Source: Anaerolineales bacterium UBA2317 (lineage in GTDB: Bacteria > Chloroflexota > Anaerolineae > Anaerolineales > Villigracilaceae). From it: a stretch of 64,000 bases of DNA. Position 1 is the stretch's first letter; every line of letters starts with the position of its first letter. Positions 42,011 through 51,265 of the stretch are shown in pieces. Location: the NCBI GenBank assembly GCA_002345215.1, contig DDVH01000050.1:1-64000 (forward strand), in the 5' to 3' direction. Position numbers and translations under genes: made by a program. The notes beneath the pieces are model-generated. The model was not told the DNA's origin. It searched no databases and saw only the letters and a program-made list of their open reading frames with translations.

Positions 42011-43581
42011 GGATTAATCCTAAAGATGATACATTTATCAATTGTGGTTTCAATGTGATAATTATCTTTTACAAAATCAAAAATTTCGCCATATCGTGGT
42101 TGAATATACATTCCACCACGTAAGCCTGGAGTTGCAAATTGTTCTTTTCTAGTGATATTGTGCATAGAAGGTATTGCATCTATCTGACGTGAGCAGTCAA
42201 TAATCATTTCAGGCTGGTTTGTTTTTAAATCTTGAATATATCCTAACTCAATTTCATCAGTCAGTGTGCCTTCATAAAAAAGCGGGTAATAGACATATTT
42301 TACAGGCGAGGTACGCTCAGCCATGAAATTAATACCTAAATCTGAATACCAAGTTAAAACTTGATGATTGGGTTCGGTATTTTGCTTAATATAAAGCGAT
42401 ATTGGGTCATTATATACAATTGAATCTGACTGGCTCAAAAAAACTTTAATAGTATTTCCATAACGCAACATTATAGGCAATGAAGTTACAAGAATAAAAG
42501 TGGCTACTAAAAAAATAACCATATTATTTATTCTTTCAGCTATTTTTATAGAAGGTACTTTCTTTAATACAAATGACTGTAAATCAGCAAACAAAAGACC
42601 ACAATAAACTGCAACTGTTAATGTCCAACTGATGTAATAATGCCCAAAATTTCTGCCAGATAAATTGCTTAGCAAGATTTCAATAGGAAACCCAAATACC
42701 AAAAAATATTCAAGCAAAGATAATTTGTTATTCTTGAAATTATATACAGCTCGAATCAAAAGAACAATCCAAGCAAGTAAAGTTAACCAACTTATCCACC
42801 CCATCCCATATTTACCGAATCCTTCAAATAAAAAAAGAACGCTTCTATCTTTCGCCGAAGAGTAAGCGAAATTGAAAATCAGGGAGGCATATATCATATC
42901 CCCTGCCGCGCCTTGTAAAGCAAAGTATAAAGTCCAGAGAAGAAGCGGGAGAGTAAATCCAGCAAAAATAATAAAAATGGTTTTTATTGCTTTTACAAAA
43001 TTTCTTTTGAGGGTGAAAAACAGAAATACAGAGAGCAATATTCCAAAGAGTCCACCAATATTATTTGCGCGGAAGGTAAAACTTAACCCGAACAAGGTTC
43101 CAATTGCAAAATATGACCATAGTTTTTTAGGATTGTCTTCAATTGAAAAGAATAGTAATAAGCCAATTGCATTAAACAAAAGAGAGTATTCTTCTGTATA
43201 GTTTCCATATCCCAAGACATTGCGTAATCCTAAACTTGCGAGTGTGATACCAAACAGGGCAGAATTAGAACTCCATTGTTTTGACAAAATTTTATATAAA
43301 ATCAAAAATGTGCAGAAAATAAAAATAAATTCAACGAACCAAACACCCCAACGTGAGCCATTGCCTAAAAATAATCCAAGCGCATTGATATAAAAAATGG
43401 CTGGTCCTTTTGAATCCCAAAAATCTTGATAGGGAATTTTTCCATCCAAAATTTGCTGACCAGCATATAAAAAGAATCCGCCATCACGAGCGGGTTTATC
43501 AATAAATGGATTGGCAAGGTCTAATACCAAAGCAGTTAATAAAAACAAAAAAATATAAACCAATATATTTTTTATTTTCAT
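42007..43581 (-). CDS. GT-C-like polytopic membrane protein
   Basis: 524 residues, about ten membrane segments. First loop: PFIDKPARDGGFFLYAGQQILDGKIPYQDFWDSKGPAIFYINALGL, where R-D-G-G and Y-Q-D-x-W-D supply acidic candidates typical of GT-C enzymes (quoted in two parts of one loop at about 25-70). A C-terminal soluble region of about 130 residues begins near 395. Function likely outer-face glycosyl transfer from a lipid-linked donor. Overlaps its neighbours by ATGA on both sides. Confidence 0.75.
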   Translation of the reverse strand: MKIKNILVYIFLFLLTALVLDLANPFIDKPARDGGFFLYAGQQILDGKIPYQDFWDSKGPAIFYINALGLFLGNGSRWGVWFVEFIFIFCTFLILYKILSKQWSSNSALFGITLASLGLRNVLGYGNYTEEYSLLFNAIGLLLFFSIEDNPKKLWSYFAIGTLFGLSFTFRANNIGGLFGILLSVFLFFTLKRNFVKAIKTIFIIFAGFTLPLLLWTLYFALQGAAGDMIYASLIFNFAYSSAKDRSVLFLFEGFGKYGMGWISWLTLLAWIVLLIRAVYNFKNNKLSLLEYFLVFGFPIEILLSNLSGRNFGHYYISWTLTVAVYCGLLFADLQSFVLKKVPSIKIAERINNMVIFLVATFILVTSLPIMLRYGNTIKVFLSQSDSIVYNDPISLYIKQNTEPNHQVLTWYSDLGINFMAERTSPVKYVYYPLFYEGTLTDEIELGYIQDLKTNQPEMIIDCSRQIDAIPSMHNITRKEQFATPGLRGGMYIQPRYGEIFDFVKDNYHIETTIDKCIIFRINP

Positions 43582-44525
43582 TTCTTAAATTCCATTCCCA
43601 AACCTTCCACCAGATTCTTAATCGTATTCCAATGCACTCTTTCCCATGCGGCTGGGCTGGAATTGGAATTATGCGGCGCAAGCATAACGTTATCCATTTT
43701 CAGTAATGGACTATCGTTCGGAAGTGGTTCATATTCAAAGACATCTAGTGCTGCGCCTCCAATTTGACCCGACTTGAGTGCTGTTACTAAATCTTTTTCT
43801 TTAACGATTGGACCACGAGCGGTATTGATTAAGATGGCATTTGATTTCATCAAAGCAAATGTATCATTATTCATTAGGTGATATGAAGTTGGATTTAAAT
43901 CACAATTTATTGAAACAAAATCAGCTTGGCGCAGTAAAGAGGCGAGGTCTGTCATCTCAATTCCAGTTTCAGAAATAAAAACATGGTCAATATCAATAAT
44001 ATCTGTTCCTAAAATTTTCATGCCAAAGGCTTTGGCACGACGCGTGACTGCTTTGCCGATATTTCCTAAACCAATGACACCTAACACACATTCATTCAAT
44101 GCCTTGCCTGAAATTTTTTCCCACTTATTGTTTTTCATTTCTTTATCCATCCAAGGTGTACGACGAGCAAAGGCAAGCACGTAACTTAGCACAGTATCTG
44201 CTACTGGAGTTGTAAAGGCGTTTGGCGTTCGCCCAAGTTTGACATTGAATTTTGCACACGCATTGGCATCAATCGAATCAACGCCAGTTCCCCATTTTGA
44301 AATAATTTTCAAACGCGGCGAACAGGCTTGGATAACTTTTTCTGTATATCTATCATCACCACAAATCGTGCCATCGAATTGACCTGCATACTTTAATAAA
44401 TCTTCTTCTTCCATTCTTTCTTCTACATCTGGAACAATTAAATCAATTCCATATTTAGAAAATTCAGGTTTGAACCTGTCTAAAAATGGGATCATGTATG
44501 GAGCGGTCATTAACACAGTGGGCAT
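43578..44525 (-). CDS. D-isomer-specific 2-hydroxyacid dehydrogenase
   Basis: 315 residues. NAD-binding GVIGLGNIGKAVTRRAKAFG with the Rossmann G-x-G-x-x-G at about 147-152, catalytic Arg expected in the NCDLNPTSYHL/NTARGPIV region, Glu in DVFEYEPLP, His in LAPHNS. Related to SerA/phosphoglycerate dehydrogenase-like enzymes but without an ACT domain. In glycan loci such enzymes oxidise or reduce hydroxyacids that become sugar substituents or backbone precursors (inference). Operon member, 2 bases after the 676-aa membrane protein. Confidence 0.88.
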   Translation of the reverse strand: MPTVLMTAPYMIPFLDRFKPEFSKYGIDLIVPDVEERMEEEDLLKYAGQFDGTICGDDRYTEKVIQACSPRLKIISKWGTGVDSIDANACAKFNVKLGRTPNAFTTPVADTVLSYVLAFARRTPWMDKEMKNNKWEKISGKALNECVLGVIGLGNIGKAVTRRAKAFGMKILGTDIIDIDHVFISETGIEMTDLASLLRQADFVSINCDLNPTSYHLMNNDTFALMKSNAILINTARGPIVKEKDLVTALKSGQIGGAALDVFEYEPLPNDSPLLKMDNVMLAPHNSNSSPAAWERVHWNTIKNLVEGLGMEFKK

Positions 44526-44527
44526 GT

Positions 44528-46558
44528 TTACTCACAAACTTTCTTCTGAATAAAATCTTGCACTTCAACACTTAATGTTTTATGTTGCATAAAGTTCAAC
44601 ATAATGTCACATGTTTGTAAACTTAAAGGTCTATTCAAAGCGATTAATTTTAATGTTGAACGCATTTTCTCTACATCACTAGTAACAGCATAAGCTTGGA
44701 AAAAAGGCATCCACTCTAAAGCATCTTCAGGATAATATCCTTGGTCAAGTGCTTGTTCTAATAAATTTGGGATTTGTTCCCATTCACCACGTTGGCGAGC
44801 CAAATCTGCTTTCTGATAATAATAGCACCAACCGCGTTCAGGTTCTTCGCCAAACACATACTTTGGCACAACAGGAGATTGTGTTTCAGTCGCCAAAACA
44901 TTTTCAAGTTTAGAGTGAGGCGCAATTAAAATCAATCTTTCTTCATCGTTTGCAGATAATTCAGGCGCATCACCATTGATAAATCGCACGCATCCATTGG
45001 GGCTAGATTGAATTATCAACAACACATTTCCAAAGTCACGTTCTAAATAATTTCCACGTCTTAATGGCGTTTCAACACCACCATTGGTTGTGATTTTATT
45101 AATAGCATCACGCGTTAACACGGCGGCTGGTAATTTAATTACAACAGGGTTGGTGTTTTGTTTTTCGGGATAATAAATAAAATTAGCAGGTCCCCAAATA
45201 AAATAATCTTCAGCCAAAGCACCTTGAGGGTATGATGCAATTAAAGTAACGCCTTCTTGTATCATCGGAGCACGCCATGAAACTTGCCACCAAAAATTTC
45301 TTGTTGCCGCAGTTTCATTTACGTAACGCATGGCATTGCCATAATGCGTCAGAATTGCAATGGCAACAAACAAACTCAATACCGTTTTTTGAATATTTCG
45401 TTGAGAAATATTTTCAAATAGAAGCACCAATAACATAATCGCACCAACAGATGCAATTAAGGAATATCGTGAGTATTCTGGTAAAGTGACATGACGATTA
45501 ACAAGAATCACAGGGATTAATCCGCCTGCAATGCTAAGCAAACTAATCAGCAAAGTTTCACGCCTCATTCTTGACTTTGTATCTGTTTCTGCTTCGGATT
45601 CATTTTCTCCCACCCAGCGCATGATGAACCATAAAATCGCAATTGCTAATAATGCTAAAGCAATTGCATTCAACATATCTCTTAATCGCATTGGAAATGC
45701 AAGTTGATACATTGGCAAATTCCACGCGACTAAAGTAACTGTGAAAAAATCTTGAATTAAATAATTCAGCCACCATAAAATAATAAGTGGATTAGTAAAA
45801 GCCTGAGAGACTTGCAAACCAATATCCGTTGCTCGCCGTTCTGATTCAAAAAAGAACAAACGCCAAATTAAGAATCCAGCCGCGATTAACAAAAACGGCA
45901 TACTTGTCTTTATAAAAGCAAAAAATTTCTGTCTTACGCTCACATTTTCGACTCTCCAAATCAAAATCAAGATACACGCAAAGCGGAATACCTCAATGCC
46001 GATGAAATATTCCATTTGACTTAAGTATCCCCAACCTGTAAGAACAGAAGCAATAGCAAATAAAGTTTTCTTTGATTTTTCAGTTACTAAAATTGATTTG
46101 ACAGTCAATGCTACAGAAAGCAATGCAAAAAATAAACCTAGTAGATGAGATTGATAATCAATCGCATTCGGTTGTGAGAGAAAGCCTGGATAAATTGTAA
46201 AAAGTAATCCAGTAACAATTGCGAAAAAAATTCGTTTTTTCCATAACATTCGAATTGTCCAAAATAAACAAATACCGCCGAGAAAACGGAATAAAAATGC
46301 AGTGAGATGATATGGCAATACATTGAACCCAAATAATGAAAATAAAGGAATCATTGCATAAGCACGCCCCGGACGATCAATGGCGAAAATTTCGTGAAAG
46401 AAACTGGGGTCTTTGACTTGCATATCGTACATCAAATACCAGTCATCAAAAAGATAACCTAAGTCTTTTACGAGTGGCAAATAGGCAATGCCTGAAATGA
46501 TGAAAATTAATATAACTCCCCACCAAAATGTCCCAAGTTTGTCTTTAAGATTTTGCAT
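44528..46558 (-). CDS. Large GT-C-like membrane glycosyltransferase
   Basis: 676 residues. About twelve membrane segments in the first 420 residues; the first loop has DLGYLFDDWYLMYDMQ with an acidic pair (DD) in the catalytic place of GT-C enzymes. A long C-terminal soluble part (about 430-676) contains helical repeats (WEQIPNLLEQALDQGYYPEDALEWMPFFQAYA, shown as two motif fragments) reminiscent of TPR units, so it may bind a partner. Overlaps the CMP-sugar synthetase gene by 14 bases. Confidence 0.75.
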   Translation of the reverse strand: MQNLKDKLGTFWWGVILIFIISGIAYLPLVKDLGYLFDDWYLMYDMQVKDPSFFHEIFAIDRPGRAYAMIPLFSLFGFNVLPYHLTAFLFRFLGGICLFWTIRMLWKKRIFFAIVTGLLFTIYPGFLSQPNAIDYQSHLLGLFFALLSVALTVKSILVTEKSKKTLFAIASVLTGWGYLSQMEYFIGIEVFRFACILILIWRVENVSVRQKFFAFIKTSMPFLLIAAGFLIWRLFFFESERRATDIGLQVSQAFTNPLIILWWLNYLIQDFFTVTLVAWNLPMYQLAFPMRLRDMLNAIALALLAIAILWFIMRWVGENESEAETDTKSRMRRETLLISLLSIAGGLIPVILVNRHVTLPEYSRYSLIASVGAIMLLVLLFENISQRNIQKTVLSLFVAIAILTHYGNAMRYVNETAATRNFWWQVSWRAPMIQEGVTLIASYPQGALAEDYFIWGPANFIYYPEKQNTNPVVIKLPAAVLTRDAINKITTNGGVETPLRRGNYLERDFGNVLLIIQSSPNGCVRFINGDAPELSANDEERLILIAPHSKLENVLATETQSPVVPKYVFGEEPERGWCYYYQKADLARQRGEWEQIPNLLEQALDQGYYPEDALEWMPFFQAYAVTSDVEKMRSTLKLIALNRPLSLQTCDIMLNFMQHKTLSVEVQDFIQKKVCE

Positions 46559-47216
46559 TTCTTTTTCTCATCAAAAAGTCGGTGATTTCAAAATCGAGTT
46601 CTTCATCAATATCCCAGGCTTCGTCTGCGTCTATTTCAAACATCAGAGGCGAATCTCCGATGCGATGTTTTTTTCTTTCTAAATTTTCTCTTGTAAAAAT
46701 ATAAATACATGAATTTTCTTCATATACGGGAGGTAAATCTTGTGTTTGGATTAGTTCTAATGGATTGTGATTAATCGCTTTGCCATCTTGAAAATATAAA
46801 CGCGTTTGTAAACGAGTGACTGAAAATAAAGAATCTTTTTGAGGGTAATTAGTAAATAGTAATTGAATGGCTTTAGAAATTGTTTCAGGCTTTAATAATG
46901 GATTCGTAGAATGAGTTTGTAAATAAAAATCTGCTTTCACTTGAGATGTATCATGCAAAAGAATGTCGTTCATGGGAACATCGTCAGCGAGGAGGTGGCT
47001 GGGGCGATGAATCAATTTGACGCCAGGAAAGAGGCGCGGTACCTCATCTGAGATCGGTTTTGAATCAGTATCTATAATGATTGAATCAATTTCGGGAACA
47101 GCAAGCAAAGTTTCGATGATGTGATGAAAAAGTGGTTTGCCCGCAAGCGGACGATAATTTTTGCCAGGCACGCGCTGGCTGTGATGGCGCATGGGCACAA
47201 GGGCGGCGAGTTTCAT
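46545..47216 (-). CDS. Acylneuraminate cytidylyltransferase-like enzyme (CMP-sugar synthetase)
   Basis: 223 residues. ALVPMRHHSQRVPGKNYRPL is the CTP-binding signature of NeuA/KdsB-type enzymes; PLFHHIIETLL, IIIDTDSKPISDEV, DFYLQTHSTNPLLKPETISKAI and the C-terminal DADEAWDIDEELDFEI (metal-binding acids) follow the NeuA pattern. Activates a nonulosonic or related acid sugar with CMP. ATG at 47216; TATAAT ends six bases upstream, so leaderless. No NeuB-like synthase or CMP-sugar transferase of a named type is beside it. Confidence 0.88.
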   Translation of the reverse strand: MKLAALVPMRHHSQRVPGKNYRPLAGKPLFHHIIETLLAVPEIDSIIIDTDSKPISDEVPRLFPGVKLIHRPSHLLADDVPMNDILLHDTSQVKADFYLQTHSTNPLLKPETISKAIQLLFTNYPQKDSLFSVTRLQTRLYFQDGKAINHNPLELIQTQDLPPVYEENSCIYIFTRENLERKKHRIGDSPLMFEIDADEAWDIDEELDFEITDFLMRKRNAKS

Positions 47217-47222
47217 TTTCCT

Positions 47223-47228
47223 ATTATA
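47223..47228 (-). promoter_or_regulatory. -10 element giving a leaderless mRNA
   Basis: Minus-strand TATAAT (47228-47223), six bases AGGAAA, then ATG at 47216. No convincing -35 hexamer. Confidence 0.5.
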
Positions 47229-47260
47229 CCGGTAGAATAAGAAAATATTTTTAGGGATGT

Positions 47261-48865
47261 TTATTGTTTTAGGCGATATAAATTGTAGTACCACCCTCCT
47301 TCTATTTGAATTGGGTAGAATTCATATAGTTGTAAAAATTCAGGTGAATTCCATATTTCAACAACTGATTTGTAGTATTCAGATTCGGGTAATAAGCCTT
47401 GATAGGGTAATGATGATAATAAATCTATAAGTTGAATGTAAGTGGGTTTTTGGTTAAGAATATAAATGCCATTTCCTTTATCATGCCCTGGTCGCCACGA
47501 AGAAGTATATGCTGGGTCGAAGGGTTCGTGAGCAATTTTTACATCTGTTAAACCAACCATATCAATAACACGGATGTTTGAATAGTATCCAATTGCACCG
47601 ATGGGAACAACGGCGATTGAGTCTGTCGGTTTAGTAATTTCGTTTAATGCTTTCCCCATTAAGGTGTAGCCTACTTTCCAGTTATAAAAAAATTTTAGTT
47701 TTTCATTTTCGGCTATTTCTACCACTTGGTTGGTATTAATGATTGGCTGAGATGGCTTCCAAACAATATAAGTAAAAACAAGTACGCCAAATAGTAAAAT
47801 AAATTTGCTAACCATTGATACTTTTGGAGTAATGTGAGATATTCCAATTGATACAAGAGAAAAAACAAAAGGTAAAATTGGTATTAAAAAGCGTGCTTCT
47901 GAAAAATGGTCTCCGCCACTTAGGGTGGTCATAGTACATATTACTATGATAATAACAACAAGATACAGAGCCTGCTTATGTTTTACCCAATAAAATGCAA
48001 AAACAAATAAAAAAATTGGAATAATTGGTAAGTTTAGGATTTGTTTTATACTGCTTATGGTATAGATATATCCATTTTGTATTTGCAATAACCCAGCTCC
48101 TGTTTTCGCATAATATGTATTGGGCAATGGGTAACCAAAGTACCACCATTTCCAAAAGAATACAGGTAGGAAAACAATGCTGAAAGACAAGAACAAATTA
48201 ATAAATCTTTTAACATCAATTGTTTTTGTAGTCTGTAGAGAAGTAAGGCTGTCGTATATAACAGTTACAGCAAATAACCCCAAGGCTTCTGGACGAATTA
48301 AAGATAATATGCCAAACATACTGCCTACTAACCAAGGTGTGAATTTGCCTAACTGATATCCAGTAAATAAAGTGACGCAAATGATTAGAAATAAAATATA
48401 AAAAGAAATTTCAAGCCCTGAAAAACTCCAAAAAAATAATTGGGGAGAGAATCCCAGCAAAATGACAGTAGTAATATTTTCTGTATGATGTTTTGGATTT
48501 AAGTATGCTAACAACCATAAAGTTGCAAATAAAATTAGAATTGTGCTAATACTACCTACCCAAGGCAACAGATGAATAGGAGATCCACCACAATATTGAA
48601 TGATTCCTAAAAAAACAACATAAAGAAAGGATGTAAAACCTTCTACAGGTTGTTCACCAATATTCCAAACGAAACCATGTCCTTCAGCAAAATGTTCAAT
48701 AAAGCGTAAATGAATAAAGGCATCATCGACCAGAGGAGCGAATGTAGAAAAAACATCTATTTGACTTGCTTGAAACACATATCTATATATTTGATATAAC
48801 AAAACGACAAACAATAAAATTTCTGTGAAATTATTTTTAATTATTTTTTTTGCAAAACTAGCCAT
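47261..48865 (-). CDS. GT-C-like membrane glycosyltransferase
   Basis: 534 residues, about ten membrane segments and a soluble C-terminus (about 400-534). First extracytoplasmic loop: TFAPLVDDAFIHLRFIEHFAEGHGFVWN with DD in the catalytic position and a following GEQPVEGFTSFLYVV, a pattern common in Anaerolineae GT-C enzymes (from memory). The ATG at 48865 forms TAATG with the stop of the acetyltransferase gene and has GGGGA upstream; the ATG at 48898 is less likely. Probably transfers a sugar on the outer face. Confidence 0.8.
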   Translation of the reverse strand: MASFAKKIIKNNFTEILLFVVLLYQIYRYVFQASQIDVFSTFAPLVDDAFIHLRFIEHFAEGHGFVWNIGEQPVEGFTSFLYVVFLGIIQYCGGSPIHLLPWVGSISTILILFATLWLLAYLNPKHHTENITTVILLGFSPQLFFWSFSGLEISFYILFLIICVTLFTGYQLGKFTPWLVGSMFGILSLIRPEALGLFAVTVIYDSLTSLQTTKTIDVKRFINLFLSFSIVFLPVFFWKWWYFGYPLPNTYYAKTGAGLLQIQNGYIYTISSIKQILNLPIIPIFLFVFAFYWVKHKQALYLVVIIIVICTMTTLSGGDHFSEARFLIPILPFVFSLVSIGISHITPKVSMVSKFILLFGVLVFTYIVWKPSQPIINTNQVVEIAENEKLKFFYNWKVGYTLMGKALNEITKPTDSIAVVPIGAIGYYSNIRVIDMVGLTDVKIAHEPFDPAYTSSWRPGHDKGNGIYILNQKPTYIQLIDLLSSLPYQGLLPESEYYKSVVEIWNSPEFLQLYEFYPIQIEGGWYYNLYRLKQ

Positions 48866-49698
48866 TATTCCCCATTTAATTTTAACGACATTTGCCATTG
48901 TGAAATATTTTCACGTTGCATGCCCACTTCCTCAAAAATGAAAGACATTTCTTCCGGGAAGATGGCGGGGACGTGCCAAATTTTATTTTGATATTTTGAT
49001 AACAATGCCATCATCAAAACTTTACTTAGACCTGCCCCACGCGAGCGAGATTTTACTAAGACCGACCAAATGACAATATCTTTTGCATCGGGGTTGCTGA
49101 TTAAACAATAGGCATCATTGAGTTTGAATGCGCGCGATGGTGGTGTGTGTTGCATGATGGTTGTGCCTGAAAGTTGCCACGGCAAATCTTTGAGTCCGTG
49201 ATAAGTAACGAGCCTTGCTAATTCGCGAATATCAATTTCTTTTAATTCTTCTTTTGATTCAACTTGCGGATTTTCAAGTTTGTACCCAACCAATCTGCGA
49301 ATTTTTTTGAAACCAACTTTTTCATATAACTTGACACCTGCTGTATTTTGCTCGATGACTTCGAGAATCATTTCTTTATCTTGACGTTCTTTCGCTTCTT
49401 CGATTAATTTGTGCATGGTTTGTGTACCCAAGCTTTGATTCCTCGCCTGAGACAAAATCCCCATCGCCGCGAGTCGACTCGTCCAGCCACGTCGTGCGAT
49501 TAATGCAATGCCAGCAGGCTCATCATTATTTATCATCACACGGCTTGAGGTTAAATCTATGCTATCTCGTTTGAGCATAGTTAACAATGCGGACTCTGTT
49601 ATGTTAATCGGCACGAAGTAGCCTTCAAAGCTACGAGTCATTAAATCAGCAAGTTGGGGGATGGTGAAATCAGAAGCGGGAAAAAGGGAAGTAGTCAT
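48865..49698 (-). CDS. Two-domain GNAT acetyltransferase
   Basis: 277 residues with two GNAT-like halves. N-half: PAGIALIARRGWTSRLAAMGILSQARNQSLGTQTMHKLI, with a Q/R-x-x-G-x-G/T acetyl-CoA loop, then EVIEQNTAGVKLYEKVGF. C-half: AYCLISNPDAKDIVIWSVLVKSRSRGAGLSKVLMMALL. Only the first half has a full set of motifs. Acceptor may be a glycan amine or unrelated. ATG at 49698 (a TTG at 49707 is in front); TATAAT lies ten bases upstream. First gene of the unit that continues into the GT-C gene. Confidence 0.85.
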   Translation of the reverse strand: MTTSLFPASDFTIPQLADLMTRSFEGYFVPINITESALLTMLKRDSIDLTSSRVMINNDEPAGIALIARRGWTSRLAAMGILSQARNQSLGTQTMHKLIEEAKERQDKEMILEVIEQNTAGVKLYEKVGFKKIRRLVGYKLENPQVESKEELKEIDIRELARLVTYHGLKDLPWQLSGTTIMQHTPPSRAFKLNDAYCLISNPDAKDIVIWSVLVKSRSRGAGLSKVLMMALLSKYQNKIWHVPAIFPEEMSFIFEEVGMQRENISQWQMSLKLNGE

Positions 49699-49742
49699 TC
49701 TAGACAAAATTATAATGGATTTGAACTAATATATCCGATATT

Positions 49743-51260
49743 TTATTTCTCACATGAAGTTGGTTGAAGTCTAAAATTATATTCATCTCCATAGTCAGAT
49801 TCAAAACTTATATCATCGAGCAAAGGGTAATTCCCATTGAAGTATTCGTTGAAAACCACACGAAAGGAATTAACTGGGCTAATACTTTGATATAACTCAT
49901 CTTCATGACCTGGCATATAATAAGCATTTAATATGCTGAAACGATTTTCTCCATCTTGTTTCCATGGACCATGGTCACCTTGAAGGATGATGATTGGTAG
50001 ACTATCTGACTCGTTTAGCAATGTTCGGATTGAATCAATAATTTCTATACTAATAAATTCAACTTGGTCAATATAACCAGTGGAATAACTCTCATCTGTA
50101 TATTGTCCTTCTGTGGAAAGAAAATCTTTTGGGTATACTGTTTCTCCATTGGCACCGAAAACAAAAGGTGGATGCGGTGTAATAATATGCATATAAACAA
50201 ACTTTGGTCCGCCCATCTCCTTAAAATTTTCAAATTCTCTTAAAGCTAGGAGAGTCCGATCGCGATACTCAGCTGAAGCCGTTTGGTTAATTTTGATATA
50301 TCCAAAATCTTGAAGAACCCTTAAGAGAGTTGTTTTTACCAATAAGGCTTCAAAACCACGAGTGCTTTTAAAAGTCGCTGGTGGTTCGAGAAAAAGATCT
50401 ACATCGGTTATTTCATTAAAGGGAAAACCAGTAGCAAATGCGACTGTTTTATAGCCTAATGATTCAAAATTTTGGCGAACAAAACTATGGTGAATTAACT
50501 CTTCGGTAATTACATCCTTGTCAGTTGCAGAAAGATAGCTTGGAAGTTCTTGCAAATATTCCATGTTCAAAGAGGAGGACATAGATAATCTGGTCCACAT
50601 ATAATTACTAGTACTACATTCTGCAACATAAAAGCCCAATTCATTTAACTCATTTAAAAAATCAGAGTTATCATACCCATATACATTCCGAAAAACATCC
50701 GAACGAGTATACGAATCAAGAATAATGTAATAGACATCTGGTAAAGATTGATTCTCTTGAGTATTTAATTTTGTAACACTTTGAAATTCTATTGACGGAA
50801 TAGAACGTATAGAAATCCAGTATGATAAGGCTGTTAAGACAGGAAAAATTAGTAAAGATAATGCAATTATATTTAATGTGGGTGCATAATTTTGAATACT
50901 TCGTTTTCGGCTGAAAGCAAAGAAAAATCCTCCAACAATAAGTCCTCCCCAAATTAACATTAGTATCCTATGCCTACCTAAAATAAAACCGAATAAATCC
51001 TTGTTTTTTATATAATCGTACATATGCCCATATAAAAAGAATAAAACTAATAAAAAAGCAGTAAAAAGAGAGGCTGAATGCCAATTGCCAAATATTAAAC
51101 GAAAAGCTATCCATAAGATAATAGAAGTCAAAAGAGAAATTATTACAGGGCGAAATATAACTATTGCATCTACTTGATCAATATTATTGGCAAAAAGAGC
51201 AAGGATTGGATAAATTGCAAATATCAAGAAATAAAAAGGCTTATAAAAAATTTTACTCAT
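49743..51260 (-). CDS. Membrane sulfatase/phosphoethanolamine-transferase-like protein
   Basis: 505 residues. Five N-terminal membrane segments (to about 150), then an alkaline-phosphatase-superfamily domain: PDVYYIILDSYTRSDVFRNVYGYDN (metal-binding Asp and Thr/Ser nucleophile candidate), FVYMHIITPHPPFVF (His ligands), PIIILQGDHGPW (Asp-His ligands). The family includes LTA synthases, phosphoethanolamine transferases and sulfatases. Acts on the outer face. Here it may add phospho-groups or remove sulfate from the glycan made by the locus (inference). ATG at 51260 with AGGAG nine bases before; 51269 is TTG. Confidence 0.82.
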   Translation of the reverse strand: MSKIFYKPFYFLIFAIYPILALFANNIDQVDAIVIFRPVIISLLTSIILWIAFRLIFGNWHSASLFTAFLLVLFFLYGHMYDYIKNKDLFGFILGRHRILMLIWGGLIVGGFFFAFSRKRSIQNYAPTLNIIALSLLIFPVLTALSYWISIRSIPSIEFQSVTKLNTQENQSLPDVYYIILDSYTRSDVFRNVYGYDNSDFLNELNELGFYVAECSTSNYMWTRLSMSSSLNMEYLQELPSYLSATDKDVITEELIHHSFVRQNFESLGYKTVAFATGFPFNEITDVDLFLEPPATFKSTRGFEALLVKTTLLRVLQDFGYIKINQTASAEYRDRTLLALREFENFKEMGGPKFVYMHIITPHPPFVFGANGETVYPKDFLSTEGQYTDESYSTGYIDQVEFISIEIIDSIRTLLNESDSLPIIILQGDHGPWKQDGENRFSILNAYYMPGHEDELYQSISPVNSFRVVFNEYFNGNYPLLDDISFESDYGDEYNFRLQPTSCEK

Positions 51261-51265
51261 TAAAA

